DNA of 64,000 nucleotides from Whitmania pigra (GCA_021613335.1 JAJTWR010000299.1:3755501-3819500); one strand, 5' to 3'; positions 11,067-22,253 are shown, counted from the stretch's first letter. Program-made: numbers and translations. Notes: a model not told the origin generated them from the letters alone.

Positions 11067-11996
11067 CAGTGATGGGTAAGTCTCAAATCGAATCTTCATG
11101 GTCAAATCTCAAATCATCTGTAAAATGATTCAAATCTCAAATCGAACCTCAAAATTCCAAATCAAATCCCAAATGTCCAATTCTCAAATCGAATCAAATC
11201 TTCCAAAATTTACTGCTGCCGTAGCTTCGCAAATTTTTTCGTGAAAAACAACACAATGAAATCAACAGCCAACATTCATTTTTGACAGTTTTATTACCGT
11301 TTAAAAAAAATCATTAAACCCAGTTTGAGTCAGTTCTATGTTCCCTCAACAGCAACAGTGATTCCACAGTTGACGCTGACAATCGATTACTTTCTGCAGA
11401 GACAAAAGCACCTGAAAAGCATCCAGATGATGCCGGGATGCTTATAGGTCTACGAGCAAGTCGTTTTAGTTTCGGAAAGCGGTGACCCTTAGCTGCCCAA
11501 AATTTCATCAATGTCGTTCAATGGCTCTGAAGCCTCATGACGTTACCCCATTTCACTTTTATTTTCCGTACAATCAAACGCAAACCTGGCAGCTTCCTCT
11601 GAAAATATTATGAAGGCTTTAAGCATGTTTCTGGCATTGTCAGTAACAACATATTCCATGTCAATGCTCTGCATTCCATACTCTGACACTATTTCCTCAA
11701 AAGCTGCACAAATATTTTTTCCTGTGTGTTTTGACCCAAAGTGTCTGTATGCAGCCGTCTTTGTTCTCAGCTGAAAGCCTTCATCAAAGTAGTGGAATTC
11801 CACTCCTATAATTGGTTCAAATGAACGGCTGCTCCACAAATCTGGAGATTCGATTTACTTTTCAAATCGAATCGAAAAAAATGCAAATCGAATAAAACCA
11901 AAATCGCGGAGGCCAAAATCGAATCCAACAATGTTAAACAATGTTCAAATCGAATCGAAACCTTGCCTAAATTGCGATTTGATTTACCCATCACTG
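11067..11996 (-). mobile_element. hAT transposon (ZBED-like), internally deleted
   Basis: TIRs CAGTGATGGGTAA and TTACCCATCACTG are flanked by 8-bp target duplications ttggtagg (11059-11066) and ctggtagg (11997-12004), one mismatch. Subterminal regions are full of short AAATCGAAT-type repeats. Minus-strand remnants are an RNase-H-like core (11543-11839, with DMEYVVTDNARNMLKAF) and the C-terminal block (11314-11511, with KLKRLARRPISIPASSG). The transposase is incomplete and out of frame. Confidence 0.9.
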
Positions 11997-12180
11997 CTGG
12001 TAGGCCTTTTTTCGTGAATTTCGATTGGCTGATATTTTAGTAGAATTTGTTAGAATTGCTAATCAGATCCAAGGCTTATAAATATAGGCTCGACGAGAGC
12101 TGTTTTCTCTGTTATGCAAAGGACTATAATAAAATAAATAAACAAACAAACAAACAAACAAACAAACTGTTTTAAGCTTT

Positions 12181-12300
12181 GAGCATAGCCTAACGGTTAA
12201 GGCTGCGCCTCTCACGATGGCAGCGCGGATTCAAACCTCGCTGCGGAAACATCCTAATCATCTAGCTATGCAACGGACGTTAATAAAACATTACTTTTTA
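12181..12300 (+). repeat. tRNA-derived SINE (family 1), near complete
   Basis: Pol III promoter blocks are clear: A box TAGCCTAACGGTTAAGG and B box GGATTCAAACC, about 35 bp apart. The tail reads CATCCTAATCATCTAGCTATG, then ACGTTAATAAAAC. Tail-only copies recur at 15899-15950 and 32612-32662 (both minus), and a copy broken by a MITE lies at 12420-12890. The tRNA-like head lacks a foldable acceptor stem with the tail, so this is a SINE and not a tRNA gene. Confidence 0.82.
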
Positions 12301-12419
12301 TTACTAGCTGTTTTAGGCTGATGAGAATGGTTTTGGTGACTGATCAGAGACGGTTTCCTGCGGTTTTTAGTATACAATTTTAGCTTATAAACAAAGCTTT
12401 AGTTCCAATTTCTTGTTTC

Positions 12420-12890
12420 AGGCAAAGAACTGGGTGTTGGTGGTGGCAGCGGTACTACCCAGTGGCGCAACTAGGGGGGGGCTTGCGCCCCTCCATGCCT
12501 AATAGGAGAGACCCTGCAATTTTTCCAAATCCGATGAGTTTTTTTTGGTGGGGGGGGGGGGGTAAGGGGATTTAACTGGTTTGAAACTTTGAGACAAACT
12601 CATTAATAAATTATTAAATATACAAAATATGACTGCAGACAGAAGATAGTTAAACTCATAATAATAATAATCTGTTCTATCTTTAATTCTTTATTAATTA
12701 TAATTATAATTGGTAGTTTTGATTTGAACAGTTTCAAAAATTTTTCGACTGCGTCGGGCTTTCGTCCCTTTTCTAAACTTGAGCCCCCCCCCCAGCATTT
12801 TTCGCTGGTTGCGCCACTGGTACTATCTTTACCGTCCTAATCATTCAGCTATTTACTGATGATAATAAACAACAATAGCAGAGGCCACAA
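12420..12890 (+). repeat. SINE family 1 copy interrupted by a MITE
   Basis: Removing 12460-12819 and one target duplication joins GGTGGTGGCAGCGGTACTA to TCTTTACCGTCCTAATCATT, resembling the B-box-to-tail part of the SINE at 12181. Diverged, and inferred from the join. Confidence 0.55.
12460..12819. mobile_element. Non-autonomous hAT MITE, 360 bp
   Basis: TIRs CAGTGGCGCAAC and GTTGCGCCACTG flank an AT-rich core with G-runs and C-runs just inside the ends. Target duplications are gtactacc (12452-12459) and gtactatc (12820-12827), one mismatch. No coding capacity. Confidence 0.9.
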
Positions 12891-13061
12891 AATTTGTGTT
12901 CAATGAAAATATAAAACAAAATATAATTTTATTTTCATGATTATTTTTACTAAACATGGACAAACAAAACATGAAAACATGAGGTGATATGTGATTCAGA
13001 AAAATTCAGTCAGAATGAATCAGTAACGCTTTTGGAAAATTGTCATTCCCTTTTTCAAATT

Positions 13062-14503
13062 TCACAATTCATCATGAGGTCTGAAGTGACTTAAATTGAT
13101 ATTGTAAATCTTTTCTAGAGTAGCATAGAATCTGTCTTTGTTATCTGAATAAAATTGTGCTGACTGAATTTGAATGATTTCATCTCTTTGCCTGGTATAC
13201 TTGTCTCCAGACATGACATATTCATAAAATTCAACAGTTTCTCTGATAGCATCATCAAATGGAGTGGGATTCCATCCTAACAATTTTACAGCTTTGGTTG
13301 AATTCAGTGTTCCACCCCTAACAGTGGGGTAGAGATACATTGTAGCTGTGTCATCATCCAAAACAAATTTCTGCTTGGGAATTTTAAGATGCTTTTCGAT
13401 AGTTCTCAATAAATGCTCCATAGTAATCTTGTCATGCCAGGCAAGGTTATATGCCTGGTCTAGAGCTTCATGATTTGTAAATGATGGGCCTGCTACATGT
13501 GCAATAATGCTCGAAACATCTTCCACATAAACAAAGCTATTATCATAATTTTTCAAAAATTTTGGAATAATTACAGGTTTGTAGGTAAGATGTGGGGCTA
13601 CTTTGACCCACATATGATAAATCCAGTATCTGTAAGTAGTGTCTCTTGGACCAACTACATCAGGAAGCCTAAGAATAATATATGGAATTCCACCATTTTT
13701 TCTCTGCTCTAAAAGTTCTTCTTCAGCTTTGAATTTTTCTAAAATATTTAACATTGCCTCATCAAAGTTTTCAATTTTTAGAGCTGCTTATATGATAGAA
13801 ATCTCTTACTATTGCCATATTGGTGGTGATTAGCCAGTAACTCCCTGCGCTCATGATCTTCTGGTCTCACAGCAGATTCCTCCCTTATAGGTTCATCAGA
13901 AGGTGGATCACAAACATCGTAGACAGAATCAGTACTTATGTATATGTATAAAGCAGTCTTGCCCTTTAAAAGTTTTAGGGACTCCTTTATTTCAATATCA
14001 CTGTAGGCACTAAAGTCTATCACTGCATCAAATTTGTCTAAATAAAATATTAAAATAGTGAGAAAATTTATAAATGATTTGTAGTTTTTTTTTTTTTGTA
14101 AAATCATACCGAATTCCCTTTTGTTGAGGAAATCGACGAACTCGGGACAGTTTTCGGCTAGATGTTTATTTCTGTCACATTGTATAGATTTAACATAAGG
14201 CTGAATTCTCTCTTTCGTATCCCAGTACCAATTACCTCGATTAACGATAGTGACCTTATCACCCCTCTGCAAGAGTTTGTCAACAGCGCTTGCTCCCAAA
14301 AAACCGTTCCCGCCAAAAACTAAGACATTCCTGAAAACATAGATCGGCGAAATTATGGGCTGAATAAAACCTGATAATACACTTAATTTATAAACTGAAG
14401 TTTCTTTTTAAAGAAATCCCGTGTCAACATAGACCCACCTTTCTTTACACTCCACTTGACAAGACAAGCAGACAACGAAGAGAACGAAGACAAGCTTCTT
14501 CAT
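13062..14503 (-). CDS. Extended SDR: NAD(P)-dependent epimerase/dehydratase with signal peptide
   Basis: Four exons on the minus strand: 14439-14503, 14110-14330, 13810-14037, 13062-13738, giving 1191 nt and 396 aa. Residues 1-19 (MKKLVFVLFVVCLSCQVEC) look like a signal peptide, followed directly by the Rossmann strand NVLVFGGNGFLG with the GxxGxxG dinucleotide motif (residues 28-34). Next come VTIVNRGNWYWD, FDAVIDFSAYSD, YIYISTDSVYDV and the catalytic pair YGNKK (Y169, K173), formed across the 71-bp third intron. Then IPYIILRLPDVVGPRDTTYR and a C-terminal EKIYN region follow. The family is sugar-nucleotide epimerase-like; the substrate is unknown. An in-frame ATG six codons upstream (14521) is an alternative start. 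The signal peptide is unusual for a cofactor-dependent SDR and suggests a secretory-pathway lumen location. Confidence 0.9.
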
Positions 14504-15198
14504 TTCGATCCACTCGCACATCTTTCCAAGCCTATAAAGTGTGTCAATGAACATGGTGGATGCACACCAGAATCTCCTTTTATAGCTTTTCGCCCGCCGC
14601 TTGGTAATGGGAGCTTTTAAGTATTCAGCAGCCACGTCATAGCGCAAGTCTGGCTGCGGAATCAGCAACTTCAGAGTTTAGGCCTAAGAATGTTGTAGAA
14701 GTTTCTACATATTATAATTAGCGTTCAGACAATTAAATGCAATAGACTTAAAGCATTCGGTATCTTCTGAAAGATGGGTGTCACTTCCACGTGGCTAAAA
14801 CTCCAACGTCTAAACTAGAATTTAGAATTTTTAGCGTATTATTATTTTCCGAATAGCATAAAAACTTTATATAACTAATAGCAACCAAATCAGTTTGTAT
14901 AATTAATTATATTATTAATAACACCCAGCAATTAAACTAAGTTTTAATAATTTAGTTGCAACGCAAATTTTCTTGATGCAAATGATAATATGCGATCAGA
15001 TAAGATAAAAGATATCTAAGAAAATATATATTTCGTGAAATACTCATTCAGTTTTTGGAGCTACAGTCTTGTTCAACATTTCTTGATTGAAGGTTCACAA
15101 ACGAAGGCACGCTTTTCCGCTCGTTACATCATTACCAAATTGATATTCCTTCCTCCCTATTTCTGAGCACTCCAATTAATCTGTTTAATTGACAAAGC
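14504..15198. other. Intergenic AT-rich sequence
   Basis: Probable promoter side of the minus-strand SDR gene. No other gene or repeat recognised. Confidence 0.4.
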
Positions 15199-15206
15199 CT
15201 CTATTC

Positions 15207-15571
15207 CAGTGGTTCTCAACCTCCGGTCCGCGGACCGGTAACGGTCCGTGAATCGAATGGTACCGGGCCGCCCAAGGAACAATAAATTATTTCCATTTCA
15301 TTAAAAAAATTAAAATAGTTTGTAGGGCTTGAGAACAACCGCTGCCATCTCTTTCTTAGCGTGTTCGGTAAAATTATTGAGTCTGATTTTGTAACATTTT
15401 AAGAATAACGATTAACTTACAAAAAAAAAAAGATACACTTTTTAATTAAATTAAAATTTTAATTTAAAATAATTTTTAATAATTTAATTAAGTGATTATA
15501 GTGGCTCCAATCGTGCAGGAAATTATATAATTAATTTTTGTCATTTTATTACGTAATATTCAATTCCACTG
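15207..15571. mobile_element. Non-autonomous hAT MITE (SPIN-like ends), 365 bp
   Basis: It begins CAGTGGTTCTCAACCTCCGG and ends CCACTG, with a perfect 8-bp target duplication ctctattc at 15199-15206 and 15572-15579. The left end resembles SPIN-type hAT termini. Only the outer six bases of the two ends match well. No coding capacity. Confidence 0.88.
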
Positions 15572-15583
15572 CTCTATTCAACC

Positions 15584-16179
15584 CAGTGGCGTCATTATGA
15601 GGGCGCAGGAGTGAGGAACAATGACACCATTTTAGGGGGTGACACCAACACTTTAATCTTTAAATTGTATGATGTATACCTTTTTTTGCTTGTCAGATTT
15701 GTGGGTCGAAGATTTGAAGTCGTCGGGATATAACTCAATGAGTCTATTCTCTTCAAACGAGACAAAGCTTCGATAGTCTTTCAATGTCTTAAATGTGGTG
15801 TCCCGTTCTACTCAATTGGTAACTTTTTTTTCTTGTCAGATTTGTCGGTCACATTCGGCTGACTTTCACTAATTCAGTTTTGGTTTATGGTGAAAGTGTT
15901 TGTGTGTGTATTTTATTAACGTCCATTTCATAACTAGATGATTAGGACAGAAGATGGGGTGACACCTTAAGTTTCCCGCAACTGCTGGTTCAGCCTTCGT
16001 TAAATAACTCTTATGATATTAATGGACGATCTCAAACTATCAATTTTATTATTTAATAGTATAAGCCATATACGAACCACGTTTTACCAATAAGAAGAAA
16101 CATTCTTTGGGGGCGGCCAGCGGGGAAAGGGCTGATTAACAGGAACCAACAAATTCACCTTCCCCAAATGACGCCACTG
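15584..16179. mobile_element. TIR element (hAT-like) adjacent to the previous MITE
   Basis: Termini CAGTGGCGTCATTATGAGGG and CCCCAAATGACGCCACTG are inverted. The flanking 8-mers (attcaacc and ttcttttc) do not match, so one end may have been rearranged. A SINE family 1 tail in minus orientation (15899-15950) lies inside. The left end is only 4 bp from the neighbour's target duplication. Confidence 0.7.
15899..15950 (-). repeat. SINE family 1 tail fragment
   Basis: TTTTATTAACGTCCATTTCA, then AACTAGATGATTAGGAC, the reverse complement of the 12181 SINE tail. Nearly identical to 32612-32662. Confidence 0.75.
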
Positions 16180-17200
16180 TTCTTTTCTCACCTTTCTGAA
16201 AAATTTGCCAAAAGTGGCTAAAACTTGGCTTAAAGCCTGAATAAGAAATCATGGCTTTCGAAGTAAGATTTGACGCCAAATTCCATGTTCAGCAAATTTC
16301 CTTATATGCATGTCGTAATTTACGAACGACCCCTTGCTATTAAAACACTTATTAATGTGGCATTTTCTCACAAAATATTGAACATTGTATTATATAATTA
16401 CATTTTTAAGGCATCCAGTTAAAAATATTCTCTAGATTCATTTAAATCTGCGTATACAAGAAACCAACATGCTGTTTTGTCGTAAGTCGTCGCGTTGCTC
16501 CATTGAAAGTCTGGACAGTAAATACAGTGATCGGCTATACCATTTTTTTTAAATTAGGATGCATGATATATTAACTTTAAATTATTGAATATGCTATATC
16601 TGATAAATTGACGCATTTAAAACTACCTAAAACCTTAAATAATCTTAGTAACTCACTAATCTCAAAGAAAGGACAAATTAATTTTGTTTAAATTATGAGA
16701 CAATAGTATATTTCAATTTAGTCTGATACCGAAAGCAAAGGTAGATACTTGCATTTTGTGACTGGAATCGAGTTTGTTTGACAGGGTAAATACAGCTTCA
16801 TGTGTATTGTTTGACTATATCTACAGTGATAAGTAATCCAACTTGATAGACCATTTTATTTAAGTAGTGCAATGCACACTGCCAAGCAAATTTTACCTAA
16901 AATTCTACATTTATTTTTATATACCTAGTTGTGAAATTAATGTGATCACATAGTTTATTATACATTATTATACATGTTGATAACAAAGCGTTACATATCT
17001 AAATATTTTGCAAAGGAATGAGTAAATTGATTTTTTTTATGATTTCAGATTAAAATTGAAGCCATGCTGGCCATTTTAGACTTTAATTGGAATATAAGGA
17101 TAATTACACAAAACCTAAGCATAGAAAAGATGGAACATTTAAGCTTTGATTGATTAAATAAATTACTAATTTTAATTAAATTATTTTTCAGAACATAAAT
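16180..17200. other. Upstream region of the ankyrin/SOCS-box gene
   Basis: AT-rich with no recognised exon. A splice acceptor (TTATTTTTCAG, ending at 17191) lies just before the start codon, so a non-coding 5' exon should lie somewhere upstream. Confidence 0.5.
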
Positions 17201-19231
17201 ATGCAGAAGGCACCAGAAAGTCTGAGACCACATAAAGCACATAGATTAGTTCCTTTGTCTTTTGTCAATGAAGTCACTAGAAATAATGCCACAAGAGTGT
17301 TTGATATTATAAATCAGTGCAAGGATCTTTCAGTTCTAGATACTGAAGAGATTAAGAGAATTATTGAAGAAAACTGCAGGAATAGTGCTCAGAATTTTTT
17401 TAATCTGGTTAATTGGGAAGGATACACATTCCTCCAGTGCTCAATTATTAAGAATCATACATCTCTTGTCAAATTATTAATAAAGAAAGGCTCTGATGTT
17501 AATTCTGGAATATGTAGTTTACCACTTCACCTGGCCTGCAGCCTCGGGCATGTGGACATCGTTCAGATGCTTCTAACTTTTGGGGCCAAGGCTGACCTGG
17601 AGTGCACTGTATGCTATCCAGGGGAGCACAAACTCCGCACATATCCTGACAAAATCTATTGTCTAGCTTACCAACCTGTGTACACACCCATGACTTGCAT
17701 CTTATCAGGGGACCATCAAAACCTGCTCCCTTTGCTCATAAATCATGAAAATTCCAAATGTCAGGTCAAGACTGAGTTTCTCCTTCATGAGGCTTGCAAA
17801 ACAGGAGCATTGGAATGTGCAAAGTATCTAATGCAAAACTATTCTGAACAAATGCTCCAGAAAAACACTGAGGGCAAGACACCACTTCAGATAAGTCTGG
17901 TAATAGATGCAGAAAATGCCACTTTTCTAATGAACAACGGCGCTCAAATCAAAGACACAGTATTTTTGACAAATAATGGGTCCACCCTTCACGAACTCTA
18001 CAAACGCAAAGTCAATCTGGGACTAGTGAAAGGGACAAAGTTTGCCCTCGAACATGGGTTTAGGAATCACATCAACATGAGGGACAAGGACGGCAACACA
18101 GCTTTGTATGTGCTTTTGAAATGTGTGGGACGAACAGTAAGGAGTACTATTCAGGCCCTCTATGACAGGGAGGTTATTGAATCTATAAAGCTTCTTCTAC
18201 AATCTGGTGCAAATCCTAATGTGCTGAATCATCTGGGAGAGACAGCATTGCATGTTGTCTTAGTTGATAATTGTGCCAGGCAATTGTATGTCAGCCAACA
18301 TGGCCAAGTGAGACGCTTGAAGTCTATTCTGCAAGAGATTTATAAAGTGGTGGAAATTCTTTTATCGCACGGAGCTGATCCAGGAGCAAAATCAGCAGCT
18401 AAATGCCTGTCACCTTTGTTTTATGCAGTTCACATCTTTCAATCACTTCAGCCAGCCATGTTTGTTGTTGTCAAAACTGCACTCAAACAGTTAATATTCA
18501 TTCTGTCTAAATCTCACTGTAGCATGAATGCCAGGGACTCTCTGGGCTTCACAATGTATCTTCATCTTCTCCATACAAGTTATCACTGGCTGTCCACCAA
18601 CACGACAGCGGTAACTCCATTCTGTAAAACTGTGTTTTCATTTCTAATAAGTGTGCTACAGCATTTCATAAAACACGACCTGGATCCTAATGATCAGATG
18701 TCTTATAAGTTACAAAGGAATGATGGTCACATCACCACAACATATTTTCGAGAAGTCTTAATGTTCTGCACTCTTGAATTGAGAGAGGAAATAATTTTCC
18801 CAAATGTAAAAATCATGCTGGTCAAACTAATACAAGGAGGATTTGATGTCAATTACACTGTCAACTCGTTGCGGTCTCAAGACGTTCATGGTTCTAATCT
18901 TCCTTCTACTCTGCAAATTCTCAATACTATTCTCACACATCCAACAACCTCTCCTAGTCATACCATGGAAATTCTAGAGCTATTTTCCCAGACATTGAAC
19001 CAACAGAACTATAACCTATTGTCATCGCGCTTAGGAGCATCTCTAGACTTAGCAAGCTGTCCCGATGTTGTGAGAGATCACCTGACGAAAATGTCTACTA
19101 ATCCGAGAACGCTGAAGCAATTATGCCGAATATCAGTAGGTAACGCCTTATCCTGGAGGTTGTTCAAGCACTGCCCTAGTCTGCCTCTGCCAAAAGTTCT
19201 TTTGCACTATGTACACAATCTCCATGTTTGA
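17201..19231 (+). CDS. Ankyrin-repeat and SOCS-box protein (ASB family)
   Basis: Single coding exon, 676 aa. ASB proteins are substrate receptors of Cullin5-Elongin B/C ubiquitin ligases: the ankyrin stack binds the substrate and the SOCS box binds Elongin B/C. Ankyrin repeats are visible at about residues 70-131 (GYTFLQCSIIKNHTSLVKLL, SLPLHLACSLGHVDIVQMLL), 190-255 (FLLHEACKTGALECAKYLM, GKTPLQISL), 300-370 (DGNTALYVLLK, SIKLLLQSGANPNVLNHLGE) and 385-415 (VVEILLSHGADPGAKS). The C-terminal 40 residues (LKQLCRISVGNAL to LPLPKVLLHYVHNL) fit a SOCS box. The protein is long for an ASB. Between about 430 and 635 there is a helical region without clear repeats. A 5'UTR intron ends 9 bp before the ATG. 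The specific ortholog is not assigned. Confidence 0.9.
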   Translation: MQKAPESLRPHKAHRLVPLSFVNEVTRNNATRVFDIINQCKDLSVLDTEEIKRIIEENCRNSAQNFFNLVNWEGYTFLQCSIIKNHTSLVKLLIKKGSDVNSGICSLPLHLACSLGHVDIVQMLLTFGAKADLECTVCYPGEHKLRTYPDKIYCLAYQPVYTPMTCILSGDHQNLLPLLINHENSKCQVKTEFLLHEACKTGALECAKYLMQNYSEQMLQKNTEGKTPLQISLVIDAENATFLMNNGAQIKDTVFLTNNGSTLHELYKRKVNLGLVKGTKFALEHGFRNHINMRDKDGNTALYVLLKCVGRTVRSTIQALYDREVIESIKLLLQSGANPNVLNHLGETALHVVLVDNCARQLYVSQHGQVRRLKSILQEIYKVVEILLSHGADPGAKSAAKCLSPLFYAVHIFQSLQPAMFVVVKTALKQLIFILSKSHCSMNARDSLGFTMYLHLLHTSYHWLSTNTTAVTPFCKTVFSFLISVLQHFIKHDLDPNDQMSYKLQRNDGHITTTYFREVLMFCTLELREEIIFPNVKIMLVKLIQGGFDVNYTVNSLRSQDVHGSNLPSTLQILNTILTHPTTSPSHTMEILELFSQTLNQQNYNLLSSRLGASLDLASCPDVVRDHLTKMSTNPRTLKQLCRISVGNALSWRLFKHCPSLPLPKVLLHYVHNLHV

Positions 19232-19495
19232 AGTGTCAAGAATACTCGATCAACACTGTAGATATTTTCAATTTTAACTCAATAGAATTCTATAATGGTC
19301 TTTTATATTCTTGACTTGATTTTTCATTGCTGCACTTCCTACAAGTACCTCTAAATTTTAGCAGAGACATAAACAAATGGCCAAGACAAAGTGACAACTT
19401 TTAATAATGTTCAAGCCACAAATTGTCCTTATGCTTTGGTAGAGCTCGACGCCCATGTACACAAAATATTTTTAGAGTATGCTGAAATGTTTTTG

Positions 19496-19950
19496 CTACA
19501 TTAGGCCAATAAGCTTGTCACTGGGTGTAAACTTCCAGTCATCAGAACTCAGTAGTTTAAGTTGTTCCTTCAGGTTTCTTAGACGTTGTTTATGCATTTC
19601 TGAAAGGCATTTATTACATTGTAAGTTATGGACAAGTCTGATTCTCTAGCAACGTACCTTTATCATTTTCCTGTTCTAAAAGACCTAGTTTGTATTTTTG
19701 GAAAACGTCATCAGAGGGAATGGCTGAAAATAACAATATTTGGATACGTGTAAAAAATATGATTGTATATTGGTGGCAGGAATGTTGCTTCTAAGTTTGT
19801 TTACTAATTGCTACGATGAGGCTGCAAGCAAGAAAAGCTAAACATATGAGTCATTATCATCATTTTGTTAGGTTATTCAATTTAGAGCTTACACTTTTCG
19901 AAAGCACATTCTGTTTTTAGGCATGGAACAGAGCTTGATTCGGCCGACAT
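19496..19950 (-). CDS. Small unrecognised protein, 75 aa, three exons
   Basis: Three minus-strand exons, 19893-19950, 19658-19723 and 19496-19599, join with matching phases to 228 nt. Donors are GTAAGC and GTACGT; acceptors are TTATTTTCAG and CCTTTCAG, all good sites. The product starts MSAESSSVPCLKTECAFEK, continues with a charged, probably helical middle (LLEQENDKEMHKQRLRNLK) and ends SSDDWKFTPSDKLIGLM. It has no signal peptide or membrane segment. I do not recognise the family; a small subunit of a larger complex is possible but is a guess. It is convergent with the ASB gene, with stop codons about 265 bp apart. No frame exceeds 60 codons unspliced, so open-frame scans miss it. Confidence 0.68.
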
Positions 19951-20270
19951 AAAGACCACTGGAATAAATTAGTTAATATCGTTTCATGTAACTTAAATAA
20001 TTCTTTTTCGATTAACTCGGTCGTTAAAATAAGTATAAATCCAACGTTGGCAAGACTCTCAACCGCGCCCCGGCCAAAATAATAAATTGTAAACAGTTAA
20101 GTCTGGTTAAAATTAAAAGTTACTTTTTACAATGACTAAAATGATATACTAGTCCCAGAAATTGTACCCTTACACATAAAAACATTTCATGCATATTTAA
20201 ATGTTAACATTCACTTTACAATTCAATATTTTTCTATTTTTTTTTTAGCATGGTTTAAAAAGTAAATGAA

Positions 20271-20645
20271 TTAATTTAACTTAAAATAACAATAGTTTGT
20301 AGTTGTTAAGAAGACCGGGATATGTGTAATAAGCACAATTTTACATAAAATGTGAATATTAGAGTTTAATGTTTATCTTAAATTTATCTACCGTATCCAC
20401 ATGAATGGTTGAATGGTTTGCTTATCTAGTTTATTCCAAAAAGGAAACCACCATTGCTGTGAAATAATTAATTTTTAACTTTGCCGAAGCCTTCCTACAT
20501 AACTTACAATTGTGCTCTATAGTTATAGTCATGAAATACACGTTGATAACATATACACATACACTCCTCCACAGTAGAAGCACTTTTTGTGGCTTCGAAA
20601 AAATGTTGTTTTCGAGAAAAAAGGAATAATACCTTGGCAGATTTG
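20271..20645 (-). mobile_element. 3' fragment of a CR1-like LINE
   Basis: Minus-oriented sequence matching the 3' part of the LINE at 39180-39990, including TTATCTAGTTTATTCCA, GGAAACCACC and CCGAAGCCTTCCTA blocks. It carries no RT domain. It is 5' truncated as expected for target-primed insertion. Confidence 0.75.
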
Positions 20646-20779
20646 TAAGGGAGAGAGAAGCTGGCTTCTAAGCCTCCACCATCTATACTACACCTGGGTG
20701 TATCCGATTTTTAATGTATCCGGGTTGTAATGGATTTCTACCTAACATTCGATTCCGATATCGGAGCCGTCAGTCGCTA

Positions 20780-21625
20780 AACATCTCTTAGATGAGTTGC
20801 ACCACTTCGTCAGAAAAATCGGCCTATCAAGCAAGGAGAAAACGAAGTACATGGAAAGAATGCCAGAAACTGTTGAAGCATCTTCTCAATGGAGTACCAA
20901 CTGTTCTTGCCGCCCGTCATAAGATCTCTTGACCATTAATAATCCGTTAATCTTCAAGTTTTCGAAAAGCTCTCAAATATTTTTACAATCAAATCGGTTA
21001 AAAATTTAAAAACTCTCCCCACTTTTCCGCATTTTTTTAACAGTTTTAAAATTCAGTCTATCTGCAAGTTCCCTCTTTATAGATAGGACTGCCAAGTCTG
21101 TAAGCCTTGAGCGGCTCGACGATGATCGAGGAGAGTTTTTTATTAATTTAAGTTTTGAGAAATAGCGCTCTCATCTGGCAACACTAATAGCCCGGGATAG
21201 GAAGATAAGACGGTATTTCTGTATGAGGCTCAAAAGTTGAAATGGACCATCGATTTTAAAAGTTTCCTAAAGCTTCCACAAAATACTTCAATCTCTTACT
21301 CAAAAAAACTCTTTTTTTTCTCTATGTCTTCATCAACTAAGCCAATCGTAATTATCATCATGCGGATTTGAAGGTTTGCAAGATCATGAACTTGCTGAAA
21401 TCTGACTCTTCAGTGGAGAAAGCAAAACATTGAGGAGAGGGGTGGCCGTTTTTTCTATTTTTTTTATTTTTTATTTACTCTCTCAAAATTCCACCGGGAG
21501 CGGACCGCCCTTACCGCATCCCCTTGGTATGCCACTGCATCTTCTCAATGGATATGGAGTCGCAAGAACTCCAAGTTAATTGTTCCAAGTGAGGCAATGA
21601 AAAATAAATATCGAACAGTCGAGTG
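20780..21625. mobile_element. RT fragment split by a hAT remnant
   Basis: 20785-20892 reads LDELHHFVRKIGLSSKEKTK in plus, like the region after the FADD box in RTE-type LINEs, and the frame resumes at 21552. Between them, about 20893-21537 is a hAT remnant: its minus strand reads ERYFSKLKLIKNS, then RLTDLAVLSIKRELAD, a hAT C-terminus, and its right end is GGTATGCCACTG. The 14-mer catcttctcaatgg occurs on both sides (20879-20892 and 21538-21551), longer than a normal 8-bp hAT duplication. Confidence 0.6.
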
Positions 21626-22253
21626 CCACGAGGAAATTTATTAATTTCGTGGCGATTATGGTTGGAAAGTGGTCCCGAGAGTGTGAAGAGATTTCAAGAG
21701 TCGAGACGCTCGAAGAAGGGAGCCACTCCATTGGGGATTCCGTCGGGGCTCAGCGAGAGTTTTTAATCTTAGCTTTCATAAAGTATAAATTGAAAGCGCT
21801 CAAAGTCGATTAATAAAATCGACAATAGATGCGGTATCATACTTATATAGAAAAATTAAAGCTACTTAATCTTTCCTAAGCTAAGTGTGGCTAAAATTAA
21901 AGGTTAATTTTAAAAAAATGACCTTAAAATGATATGCTTTTTCAGAAATTGTAGCATTATATATAAAAGTATTTCATAAATAATTAAAAGTTAACACTCA
22001 TTTTTCTTGCGTGATTAAAAAAAGTAAATGATACAACATAACAATCATTTTTGTTGCAGATTTAACTCTGCTTCAAAATTCTAAACATATTTGCAAACTT
22101 TTCTCTGAAATATTCTCTTTGCCCAGACTACCCAAGTACCTCAAACTTAGATGCAGTAGGGTCTCAGCAAACACTGTCAAATTCTTTTTGTAATAAATAG
22201 AGATTAACTCATCCAACGTTTCACACTTTGATCATTATTACTATTATTATTGT

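Noticed and set aside
12181..12253. tRNA gene
   Set aside because: A and B boxes are present, but there is no clean cloverleaf and the sequence runs into a dispersed tail shared with other copies; it is a SINE.
13739..13809. Apparent frameshift or 23-bp mini-intron in the epimerase gene at YGNS
   Set aside because: A normal 71-bp intron (GTAAGA to TATTTTAG) joins the frames exactly and restores the catalytic YxxxK as YGNKK, so no frameshift or mini-intron is needed.
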